Below, one piece after another: positions 56,319 through 63,596 of a stretch of 64,000 bases of DNA. The stretch's first letter is position 1. Every line of letters starts with the position of its first letter. The stretch spans positions 1,178,001 through 1,242,000 of the forward strand of contig NZ_CP108938.1 of assembly GCF_036347135.1 (NCBI RefSeq). Direction: 5' to 3'. The translations under genes were made by a program, and so were the position numbers. Origin of the DNA: Streptomyces sp. NBC_00775 (GTDB taxonomy: Bacteria; Actinomycetota; Actinomycetes; Streptomycetales; Streptomycetaceae). Below the pieces are notes generated by a model that was not told the origin of the DNA, ran no database searches, and worked only from the letters and a program-made list of their open reading frames with translations.

Positions 56319-57661
56319 CACTCCGCCTCCCGGTAGTCCTTGAGGAACACGCCGGACAGGGGCTCTCCCGCCTCACCGCGCACGATCGGGTCGTACACCC
56401 GGGCCGCCCCGTCCACGATGTCCAGCGGCGTACGGAACCCCGCACCCGCCATCCGCTCCTTCTTGGGAGCGGGGTTCTCGTCGGTGATCCAGCCGGTGTC
56501 GACCGCGCACATGTGCACGCCCTGCTGCGCCAGTTCGGCGGCGCTCGTGCGGGTGAGCATGTTGAGGGCGGCCTTCGCCATATTGGTGTGCGGATGGCCG
56601 GCCATCTTGTTGCGGACGGCGAAGCGGCCCTCGACGGCCGTCACGTTGACGACATAGCGGCGCGGGTGGGGCGAGGCGAGGAGCAGCGGGAGCAGCCGGT
56701 CGCAGAGCAGCGCCGGGGCGAGCGCGTTGACCAGTTGGGTCTCCAGCACCTCGGCCGGGTCGAGTTCGCCGAGCCGGGCCGACCAGGAGTTGTCCGGGGA
56801 GGGATCGGGCAGCAGGCCCGCCTCGTCGGCCTCGCGCAGCAGGACGGGCAGCGCCGAGGGGCCTCCCTCCAGCGCGCGCATCGGCGTGAACCCCGGTGCC
56901 TGCCGGGCTCCCTCGGGCAGCCCGGCGTACTCCCCCGCGGTCAGCAACGCGTACGACTCCGGGGGCCGTCGCACTGTCTGCGCGGCGTTGTTCACCAGGA
57001 TGTCGAGCGGCTCGCCCTCCTGCCGCAGCTGCTCGCACAGCCCGAGGACCTGCCGTGGGTCACGCAGGTCGACGGCCAGTACCGTCAGCCGGTCCAGCCA
57101 CTTCGCGCTCCCCGGCTCGGCCCGGAAGCGGCGCACGGTGTCGTGCGGGAAACGGCTGGTGACCAGCAGTTCGGCGCCGTCGCGCAGCATCATCAGGGCC
57201 AGCTGGAAGCCAATCTTGACCCTGCCCCCGGTGAGCAGCGCACGGCGGCCGCTCAGGTCGGTGGCGAGGGCGCGCCGGGCGGTGTTGTCGGCGGCGCAGT
57301 CCGGGCACAGCCGGTGATAGAAGGAGTCGACCTGTCGATAGGACGCCTTGCAGACATAGCAGGTGCGCGGCTTGCTGAAGACGCCTCCCGCACGGGCCGC
57401 ACCGTGATGGTGGGCCAGCGGCGCGTCCTCCCGCCGGTCGAGCGCACCCGTCGCGGTCGCCGCCATGGCGGCTGCGTCGGCGGCGGACAGCTCGGCGCCG
57501 CGCACCTTGCGCCTGCGCACCCGCCCGTCACGCGCGAAGGACGCGGCGACCTGCTCGGCCCGCAGCCGCACCGGGTCGTCCACGGACAGCGCCCGCAGCT
57601 TTCCGACCGTACGGTGGAAGGCCGCCAGCTCGTCCTCCGTGATCCCGCCGCCCTCACTCAT
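56315..57661 (-). CDS. Zinc-ribbon SDR-fold protein lacking the catalytic tyrosine
   Basis: 448 residues. N-terminal helical part (1-95), a four-Cys site CYVC (101-104) ... CPDC (119-122), then a Rossmann domain beginning ALLTGGRVKIG (141-151), DILVNNAAQTV, and VVNVTAVEGRF. The normal YxxxK is replaced by TNMAK (GHPHTNMAKAAL), so Tyr is absent while Lys remains: catalysis as a classical reductase is doubtful. ATG at 57661 with GGGGAC upstream. Read directly downstream of tRNA-like 2 (28 bases) and likely co-transcribed with it. Confidence 0.82.
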   Translation of the reverse strand: MSEGGGITEDELAAFHRTVGKLRALSVDDPVRLRAEQVAASFARDGRVRRRKVRGAELSAADAAAMAATATGALDRREDAPLAHHHGAARAGGVFSKPRTCYVCKASYRQVDSFYHRLCPDCAADNTARRALATDLSGRRALLTGGRVKIGFQLALMMLRDGAELLVTSRFPHDTVRRFRAEPGSAKWLDRLTVLAVDLRDPRQVLGLCEQLRQEGEPLDILVNNAAQTVRRPPESYALLTAGEYAGLPEGARQAPGFTPMRALEGGPSALPVLLREADEAGLLPDPSPDNSWSARLGELDPAEVLETQLVNALAPALLCDRLLPLLLASPHPRRYVVNVTAVEGRFAVRNKMAGHPHTNMAKAALNMLTRTSAAELAQQGVHMCAVDTGWITDENPAPKKERMAGAGFRTPLDIVDGAARVYDPIVRGEAGEPLSGVFLKDYREAEW

Positions 57662-57689
57662 GTGTCCCCGCCCCGACTGTGCGCTGAAG

Positions 57690-57761
57690 TGGTCCCGGCC
57701 GGATTCGAACCGGCGTATCCGCCTGAGCAAGGCGGCGAGTCTGCCTCTGCTCTACAGGACC
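57690..57761 (-). tRNA. tRNA-like gene 2, anticodon GCT, class-I body
   Basis: Acceptor GGTCCTG/CGGGACC (7 pairs, one G-U), discriminator A, D-stem GAGC/ACTC (three pairs, one mismatch) with loop AGAGGCAG, perfect anticodon stem CCGCC/GGCGG with loop TTGCTCA (anticodon GCT at 57728-57726), 4-base variable loop, T-arm GCCGG-TTCGAAT-CCGGC. The anticodon reads Ser AGC/AGU codons, but true tRNA-Ser has a long variable arm, absent here. 12 bases after tRNA-like 3 and 28 before the SDR gene. Confidence 0.75.
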
Positions 57762-57773
57762 GACGCGCGCGGG

Positions 57774-57846
57774 TCCGGGCGGCCGGATTCGAACCGGCGT
57801 AATCCTGCATGCCATGCAGGTGCGCCTGCCTCTGCGCTACGCCCGG
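57774..57846 (-). tRNA. tRNA-like gene 3, anticodon GGC, without Ala identity
   Basis: Complete cloverleaf: acceptor CCGGGCG/CGCCCGG (7 perfect pairs, C1-G72), discriminator A, D-stem GCGC/GCGC with loop AGAGGCAG, anticodon stem CCTGC/GCAGG with loop ATGGCAT (GGC at 57813-57811), 5-base variable loop, T-arm GCCGG-TTCGAAT-CCGGC. The anticodon is for Ala, but position 3-70 is G-C, not the G-U pair alanyl-tRNA synthetase needs. A -10-like TAAGAT (minus strand, 57864-57859) would start the RNA about six bases before the cloverleaf. Confidence 0.8.
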
Positions 57847-57858
57847 ATGCGCTCCCGG

Positions 57859-57864
57859 ATCTTA
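57859..57864 (-). promoter_or_regulatory. Possible -10 of the tRNA-like 3/2-SDR-LRR transcript
   Basis: TAAGAT on the minus strand, about 13 bases before the 5' end of tRNA-like 3. No good -35 is seen. Confidence 0.4.
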
Positions 57865-57942
57865 ACCGCACGCACACTGACCCGCCGTACCGATTTACGG
57901 CCCGCCTCCGCGGTGCAACGGTGCCCCCAGGGGGTGAACACC

Positions 57943-60414
57943 ATGGCCCAGACCCATGAGTGGATGTTCTACGAGGTCATGTGGCGCAGCTGGGCGGGGC
58001 GGGCGCAGGTCCCGTATCCCGTGCCCTGGTGGGCTCAGCAGGCCTTTCGGCGCTGGAGCGACGACTTCGACGCCGGTACGTACGACTCGAAGGAGGCGGC
58101 CTTCGCCTCCAATGCCCTGTACCGCTACTGGAACATGGTCGGCGTCAAGGACCATCGCCAGGAGTCCCTGATCGGGCAGGCGGGCGAGATCGAGCCGGTC
58201 TACGACAAGTACTGTCTCTCGTTCTTCCTGTACGACCCGGCGACCGGCGCACTGCGGCTGCCTCAACTGCCGGACACCGGAAGCGTCGAGCAGCGTATGG
58301 AGGCCCCGCATCTGCCGGTCGTGCTGACCACCTTCCGTACGCCGGAGGACGTGGAGTTCGTCCAGCGGACGTTCGCCACGACCGTGGGCCCGCGTCAGCG
58401 CGACCTCGTCGTCACGCGGGTTACCGTGGGCAGCCCGACGGGGCAGCCGCGCGAGGGGCTGCTCTGCGCGGCGCTGATGCCGGCCGGGCCGAGCGGCTTC
58501 CAGCGGCACGACCGCAACGGCCGGCAGATCACCGACCGCCGCCTCACGTATCTGCGCCATCTGCCGGACGAACAGCGCGTGGAGACCAACTCGGGCTGGG
58601 GACCGGTCTTCGACACCGCGCCCGACCAGTACGGGGTGTACGGCAATCCGGACTTCTCGTTCGACCCGGACGCGTATGTCTCGCACAGCCCGTTCCACGA
58701 CCTTGTGACGGGCGGGAAGCTGAACGGCGCGGTGGAGGCGCAGGACCAGGTGGCCGGCTTGTGCAGCGCGGTGTTCGGCTGGCCGTTCCGGGTCGCGGAG
58801 GACGAGGTCTTCGAGATCGACGTACGGCTGCCTGTGGACCTGTTCAGCGGGCCGGCCGATCTGGCGGAGCTGCGGGCGACCCCGGCGGCCGAACTGGAGT
58901 CCGCCAACCGGGACTTCTGGACGGCCAAGCTTCTCGGCCAAGGCCTGCAACCCCAACTTCCGCGCCCGGTGGGTCATCTGACCGACCTCTTCCGGCAGGC
59001 GCGCTCGCAGCTGCTGATCCTCTCCGACGGGGGTGAGATCCATCCGGGCCCCACGGTGTACGACTCGTTCTGGATCCGCGACTCGTCGGTGGAGGCTACG
59101 GCGTGCTCTCTCGTCGGCGACTCCGCCCTGGCGGAAACCCAGTTGGGCACGCACTATCCGCTGAAGTTCAACCTGGGCGGCGGGCGCGTCGGGCCCTGCG
59201 CCGAGTACGGCTTCTACGGCGGCCCGCACGAGAAGGACGACCACGAGTGGGACAGCAACGGCCAGGCGCTGTGGGCGATCGGCCGCTTCGACCGTACGAG
59301 CGGGGCCGCCGCGGCTTTCGGGGCGAAGCTGTATGTGCCGTACGTGCGCGATGCCGCCCGCTGGATCCGTGACAACCGTGACGGATATGGGCTGTTGCAC
59401 CAGGGCTGGAGCGCCGAACACCTCGGTGAACGCGACAAGCGGCACTTCTGGGACGACTTCTGGGCGCTGGCCGGGCTCTATGAGGCGGCCCGCCTCGCCG
59501 AGCGGATCGGCGCGCCCGAAGTACCCGAACTCTGGGGCACCTTCGACGACTTGAAGCGGGCCACCGGCGACGCGATCCGCTGGGTGCTGGGCGAGCAGCG
59601 CTCGCGCGGCGCGTGGGAGACGTACATTCCGACCGGCCCCGACGACGTCGGACGGCTCGACTCGACACTGATCGGCGCGGCGGCGTACTTCCATCCGCTG
59701 CGCCTGCACATGGGCAGCAAGCTGGGCGACGACGTGGACCGCGCGGCACGCTGCACGCTCGACACGATGTACGCCCACTTCGTGACCGGCGGCTACCGTC
59801 ACGAGGCGGCCTGGAACGCGTACGGGCCGTATCTCACCCTCCAGTTGGCGCACGCCTGTCTCCTCGCCGGCGACCCATCCCGGATGGACGAGCTGCTCGG
59901 CTGGGTGGTCGGCGCGGGCTTCCCGCAGACGGCGGGGCGGCCCGCCGCGCTGGGCGCGTGGAACGAGCAGCACGCCTTCCCCATCGCCTCGGACTTCGCC
60001 GAAGTCCCGTACCGGCACTGGTACATGGGCGACATGCCGCACGGCTGGGCAGCCGCCGAGTATCTGCTGCTGATCCGCGACATCCTCTTCTTCGAGGCCG
60101 ACGAGGACCGCGATCCGCATGTGTACATCGCGCCGGGCGTACGCCCGCACTGGGTGCCGGCGGGCGAAAGGGTCGCGGTGGACGCGGCGCCCACGCTCTT
60201 CGGGGAGCCGTTCGGATACCGGCTCACGCACGATCCGGTCGCGCGGACGGTGACGGTGGACATCACGCAGGCGCCGGAGCGGGTGCGGTTCGTCTATCCG
60301 TGCCGGTTCGGCGCGGTGCGGTCGGCGGCCGCGGACGGACGGCAGCTGACGGTGACGGGGAACGACGTACAGATACCGGCCGGGACGTGGCAGTTCACGG
60401 TGTCGTACGACTGA
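57943..60414 (+). CDS. Six-hairpin glycosidase-like protein (MGH1/GH63 type)
   Basis: 823 residues, cytoplasmic (no signal). N-terminal beta-rich domain (about 1-330) and an (alpha/alpha)6 barrel with YDSFWIRDSSVEATACSLVGDSALAETQL, DDHEWDSNGQALWAIGRF (acidic residues typical of inverting barrels), TYIPTGPDDVGRLDSTLIGAAAYF and WNEQHAFPIASDFAEVPYRHW. Substrate unknown; related barrels hydrolyse alpha- or beta-linked oligosaccharides. ATG at 57943 with GGGGGTGA upstream. The open frame from 57814 is antisense to tRNA-like 3. Confidence 0.8.
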   Translation: MAQTHEWMFYEVMWRSWAGRAQVPYPVPWWAQQAFRRWSDDFDAGTYDSKEAAFASNALYRYWNMVGVKDHRQESLIGQAGEIEPVYDKYCLSFFLYDPATGALRLPQLPDTGSVEQRMEAPHLPVVLTTFRTPEDVEFVQRTFATTVGPRQRDLVVTRVTVGSPTGQPREGLLCAALMPAGPSGFQRHDRNGRQITDRRLTYLRHLPDEQRVETNSGWGPVFDTAPDQYGVYGNPDFSFDPDAYVSHSPFHDLVTGGKLNGAVEAQDQVAGLCSAVFGWPFRVAEDEVFEIDVRLPVDLFSGPADLAELRATPAAELESANRDFWTAKLLGQGLQPQLPRPVGHLTDLFRQARSQLLILSDGGEIHPGPTVYDSFWIRDSSVEATACSLVGDSALAETQLGTHYPLKFNLGGGRVGPCAEYGFYGGPHEKDDHEWDSNGQALWAIGRFDRTSGAAAAFGAKLYVPYVRDAARWIRDNRDGYGLLHQGWSAEHLGERDKRHFWDDFWALAGLYEAARLAERIGAPEVPELWGTFDDLKRATGDAIRWVLGEQRSRGAWETYIPTGPDDVGRLDSTLIGAAAYFHPLRLHMGSKLGDDVDRAARCTLDTMYAHFVTGGYRHEAAWNAYGPYLTLQLAHACLLAGDPSRMDELLGWVVGAGFPQTAGRPAALGAWNEQHAFPIASDFAEVPYRHWYMGDMPHGWAAAEYLLLIRDILFFEADEDRDPHVYIAPGVRPHWVPAGERVAVDAAPTLFGEPFGYRLTHDPVARTVTVDITQAPERVRFVYPCRFGAVRSAAADGRQLTVTGNDVQIPAGTWQFTVSYD

Positions 60415-60450
60415 GGGGGTAGCTGGTGTCGTACGGCGACAAGGACCCGG

Positions 60451-60699
60451 TCAGTTGTGGTCGGTGCGCCGGAGGCCGAGGCGCTCCTTCTCGGAGAGGC
60501 CACCCCAGACACCGAAGCGTTCGTCGTTGCTCAGCGCGTATTCGAGGCACGCGGAGCGCATCTCGCACATCCCGCAGATGCGCTTCGCCTCGCGCACCGA
60601 GCTGCCCGGCTCGGGAAAGAAGAAGTCGGCCCCCGTCTGCGCGCACAGCGCCTGCTGCTGCCAGGCGATGTCGGACGGAGTGATCGTTTCCAGGTGCAT
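60451..60699 (-). CDS. WhiB-like (Wbl) iron-sulfur transcription factor
   Basis: 82 residues, single Wbl domain: Cys19, Cys42, Cys45 and Cys51 (CxxC and CxxxxxC) bind a 4Fe-4S cluster; the GVWGG turn is at 63-67, then a short basic tail. Wbl proteins contact the principal sigma factor and control development or stress and antibiotic response. No AT-hook, so not WhiB7-type. Which Streptomyces Wbl it is I cannot say. The upstream region contains paired direct repeats. Confidence 0.9.
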   Translation of the reverse strand: MHLETITPSDIAWQQQALCAQTGADFFFPEPGSSVREAKRICGMCEMRSACLEYALSNDERFGVWGGLSEKERLGLRRTDHN

Positions 60700-60730
60700 G
60701 GCAAGATCGTGCCTCGGGGCGAAAAACGTT

Positions 60731-60750
60731 CGATCAACGCGCGATCAACG
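60731..60750. promoter_or_regulatory. Direct repeats CGATCAACG upstream of the wbl gene
   Basis: Two 9-bp copies (60731-60739 and 60742-60750) have an 11-bp period, about one helical turn, 32-51 bases before the start. Each contains TTGATC on the minus strand, which could be a -35 element. The stretch 60700-60969 holds no gene. Confidence 0.5.
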
Positions 60751-60969
60751 GCGCGTTCCGATGTGCCCGGCGGCCTCTGATGATGGCGCCGCCGAAGGGG
60801 ACAGCGCACGGCGGCGCGCGGGGAGCGTGAAAACAAGGCGAACTCTCTCGGTCACCCAGGGTAATCGTGGTCGTCGCCCCATGCCGCCCGCGCGCTCCGG
60901 CAGCGATTGTCAGTGGGCGGTGCAAGACTCGGCAGTGCAGGCAACGGGACCCCTCAAAGGAGGGCAATG

Positions 60970-61761
60970 ATGCTCACCACCCGTTTTGTCACGGGCGCGC
61001 CGAACTGGCTGGATGTCGGCACATCCGACATCGACGGCGCCATCTCCTTCTACGGAGGCCTCTTCGGCTGGCAGTTCCAGTCGGCGGGACCGGACGCCGG
61101 AGGCTACGGATTCTTCCAGCTCGACGGAAAGACCGTGGCCGGCGGCATGCAGACCACTCCTGAGCAGGGCCCGCCCTCCTGGACCGTGTACTTCCAGAGC
61201 CCTGACGCCGAGGCCACGGCCAAGGCGGCGGAGCAGGCCAAGGGCGCCGTGCTCATGCAGCCCATGGATGTGATGGGCGAGGGCCACATGGCGATCCTGG
61301 CCGACGAGGCGGGCGTGCCCTTCGGCATCTGGCAGCCGGCCCGCACCAAGGGCCTGGACGTGGCGGGGGATCCCGGCTCGCTGTGCTGGGTCGAGCTGTA
61401 CACCCCGGACATCGCCGCGGCCGCCGCGTTCTACGACTCGGTCTTCGGCTGGAACACCTCGGCGATGCCGTTCCCGGGCGGGACCTACACCTGTATCAAC
61501 CCCGCGGGGACGGAGGACGAGGCCATGTTCGGCGGCGTCGTCCCACTGGCCGACGACCCTGTAGAGGCCGAGTCGGGCGCGTACTGGCTGCCGTACTTCG
61601 AGGTCGGCGACACGGACGCCGTGGTCAGCAAGACCCAGGAGCTGGGCGGCACCGTCCGGATGCCGGCGACGGACATGGAGGGCGTGGGCCGCATCGCGAA
61701 GCTCGCCGACCCGTACGGGGCACGCTTCGCGGTGATCAAGAGCGCGCCGCAGCAGAGCTGA
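60970..61761 (+). CDS. VOC family protein with two glyoxalase-like domains
   Basis: 263 residues made of two related VOC modules (about 10-130 and 138-258): NWLDVGTSDIDGAISFYGGLFGWQFQ and CWVELYTPDIAAAAAFYDSVFGWNTS begin each; GHMAILADEAGVPFGIWQP and GRIAKLADPYGARFAVIK end each. Metal-dependent dioxygenase, lyase or binding function unknown; homologues are often called hydroxylases. ATG at 60970 six bases after a perfect AAGGAGG (60957-60963); an ATG at 60967 is too close. Confidence 0.85.
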   Translation: MLTTRFVTGAPNWLDVGTSDIDGAISFYGGLFGWQFQSAGPDAGGYGFFQLDGKTVAGGMQTTPEQGPPSWTVYFQSPDAEATAKAAEQAKGAVLMQPMDVMGEGHMAILADEAGVPFGIWQPARTKGLDVAGDPGSLCWVELYTPDIAAAAAFYDSVFGWNTSAMPFPGGTYTCINPAGTEDEAMFGGVVPLADDPVEAESGAYWLPYFEVGDTDAVVSKTQELGGTVRMPATDMEGVGRIAKLADPYGARFAVIKSAPQQS

Positions 61762-61770
61762 GGCCCGGAT

Positions 61771-61802
61771 CGGTGGGGTCCTGGTACACCGGGGCCCCAC
61801 CG
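61771..61802 (+). terminator. Terminator of the VOC gene
   Basis: CGGTGGGG (61771-61778) pairs with CCCCACCG (61795-61802), with additional inner pairs, nine bases after the stop. Confidence 0.65.
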
Positions 61803-61960
61803 ATGCGTCGTCGACTCCCGCGCACGGCGACGGGTCGACGCGGACCGACTGGTACGAGGGCGAGAGCACCCGTCACCGGACGCGCCTGGTGCACGCCAAC
61901 TCCCCGCCGGGCAGGCCCTTTCCCGGACAACGGCCTATGCGTCAGGGGCCTGTGAGGGCA

Positions 61961-62800
61961 TCAGCCGTGCCACACCTCGGCCACGGACTCCGCGAGGGCG
62001 GTGGCCTGGGCGTGACCCGCGCGGGCGGCGGCCGGGCGGCGGGAGTTGTCCGTCATGTCGCGGCCCATCGCGCGGCGGGCGGTGTCATCCGGGGTCAGGA
62101 GGCTGATGCGGGCCCCGTCCGCGGCCAGTTCGGCGGCCTGCCGCTGGGCACTCGGGTGTGGGCCGACCGCCTTCGGAATGGGTGAGATCGCGACGATGCG
62201 ACGGTAGCCGCGAGCGAGATGGATGTTGCTGGTCGAGCGGCTGCCGCCGTCCATCCAGCGGCGCCCCCCGGCGCTGACGGGCGGCCAGATCACGGGCACC
62301 GCGCAGCTCGCGGCGACCGCTTCGAGGAGGGTCAGGCCCGAGGACGAGTCGAACGCCTCAAGGTTGCCGGTCCGCGCGTCGACCGCCGTGATCCGCAACT
62401 CCCGCTCGGGCCACTGCCGTACGCCGCCGAGCAAGGTGCCGACGGCGCCGAAGACCTCCGACTCGGGGGCGGTTCGGGCGGCCAGCGCGGCGCGGCCGAG
62501 GCGCTGGACGGAACGCCTCGGGTCCCGCGAGCCGAGTGCCGCCCACAGGAAGCGAGCCGTCTGCCCCAGGGTGACGGTGAGACCGATGGGGTCCACACCG
62601 CCGAGCTGAACCTCGTACAGCTCGGCGGCGGTGACACCGGACGCGAGCCGGGCGCCGAAGATCGCGCCCGCGGAGGTGCCGATCACTACATCGGCCGCCG
62701 CCACCTCGACACCGGCCTCGGCGAGTCCGGCGAGCACTCCGGCCATCCACGCCCCGCCGACCCACGCGCCACCGCCGAGTACCAGCGCCGTGTCCCCCAT
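61961..62800 (-). CDS. Patatin-like phospholipase family protein
   Basis: 279 residues. Oxyanion-hole loop GGGAWVGG (9-16), nucleophile elbow GTSAG with Ser43, and the second dyad member in RWMDGG. Lipid acyl hydrolase of the RssA-like type; no signal peptide. ATG at 62800 with GGAGGGGTGG upstream; the longer frame through the TetR gene is not coding. Divergent from a TetR regulator with two matching operator-like sites between them. Confidence 0.87.
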   Translation of the reverse strand: MGDTALVLGGGAWVGGAWMAGVLAGLAEAGVEVAAADVVIGTSAGAIFGARLASGVTAAELYEVQLGGVDPIGLTVTLGQTARFLWAALGSRDPRRSVQRLGRAALAARTAPESEVFGAVGTLLGGVRQWPERELRITAVDARTGNLEAFDSSSGLTLLEAVAASCAVPVIWPPVSAGGRRWMDGGSRSTSNIHLARGYRRIVAISPIPKAVGPHPSAQRQAAELAADGARISLLTPDDTARRAMGRDMTDNSRRPAAARAGHAQATALAESVAEVWHG

Positions 62801-62819
62801 CGATCCACCCCTCCCCCTC

Positions 62820-62881
62820 AAGTGGGGAGTACTCCCCACTTCCTGAGCCAACGATATCATCGATAACGGGGAATGGTCCCC
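62820..62881. promoter_or_regulatory. Two GGGGA-N4-TCCCC sites between patatin and TetR genes
   Basis: Site 1 (core 62824-62837) is the centre of a perfect 22-bp palindrome at 62820-62841. Site 2 (62868-62881) shares the same 5-4-5 core. Centres are 44 bp apart. Probable TetR operators. Confidence 0.65.
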
Positions 62882-62903
62882 GGTACTACCGGAGGGTGAG
62901 GTC

Positions 62904-63572
62904 ATGACGCTCGGCGCGAACGGGCCGGATGCGGCACCACGGCGGCGCGACGCCCAGCGCAACCGCGAGCTGCTGGTCGAGGCGGCCCGCGAGGTGTTCG
63001 CGGAACAAGGGCTTGACGCGCCGCTGGACGTGATCGCCCGCCGGGCCGGCGTGGGAAACGCCACGCTGTACCGGCACTTCCCGAGCCGCGCCGCGCTCGT
63101 CGACGAGGTCTTCCAGGACACCCTGACGGGGACCATGGCGGTCGGTGAGCGGGCCCGGACGGCAGAGGACGCCTGGACGGCGCTACTGGACTACACGGAG
63201 ACGGTCTTCACCGGACTGGCCGCCGACCGCGGCGCGATCGACCTGATGACCACGCGACTGGAGGGCGTCGCCACGCTGGAGGCCGTGCACGCCCACAACC
63301 GGGAGACGGTGGACGCACTCCTGCGCCGAGGCCGCGAACAGGGCACGGTGCGCGGCGATCTCAGCACCGAGGACCTCCTCTTCGCGCTGGCCGCGCTCTC
63401 CCGCGCCGTCCCGGCGCTCACCGCCACGGCACCGGACGCCTGGCGCCGCCCGCTCGCCCTCCTCCTCGACGGCCTGCGCGCCTCCCCGACCGCCGCCCCG
63501 CTGCCCGAGCCCTCGCTCACAGCGGCCCAACTCGGCGACGTCCTGGGGAACTTGGGGCCACACCGGAACTGA
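62904..63572 (+). CDS. TetR family transcriptional regulator
   Basis: 222 residues. N-terminal HTH (RDAQRNRELLVEAAREVFAEQGLDAPLDVIARRAGVGNATLYRHFPSRAALVDEVF, about 14-68) followed by the helical ligand domain of the TetR_C_33/KstR-like type. ATG at 62904 with GGAGGGTGAGG upstream. It probably represses itself and the divergent patatin gene through the GGGGA-N4-TCCCC sites; ligand unknown. Confidence 0.9.
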   Translation: MTLGANGPDAAPRRRDAQRNRELLVEAAREVFAEQGLDAPLDVIARRAGVGNATLYRHFPSRAALVDEVFQDTLTGTMAVGERARTAEDAWTALLDYTETVFTGLAADRGAIDLMTTRLEGVATLEAVHAHNRETVDALLRRGREQGTVRGDLSTEDLLFALAALSRAVPALTATAPDAWRRPLALLLDGLRASPTAAPLPEPSLTAAQLGDVLGNLGPHRN

Positions 63573-63596
63573 CTGAACGAGAAGGAGCCCCCAGGC

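Noticed and set aside
57814..57942. N-terminal extension of the glycosidase
   Set aside because: Antisense to tRNA-like 3; a good ribosome site is present just before the ATG at 57943.
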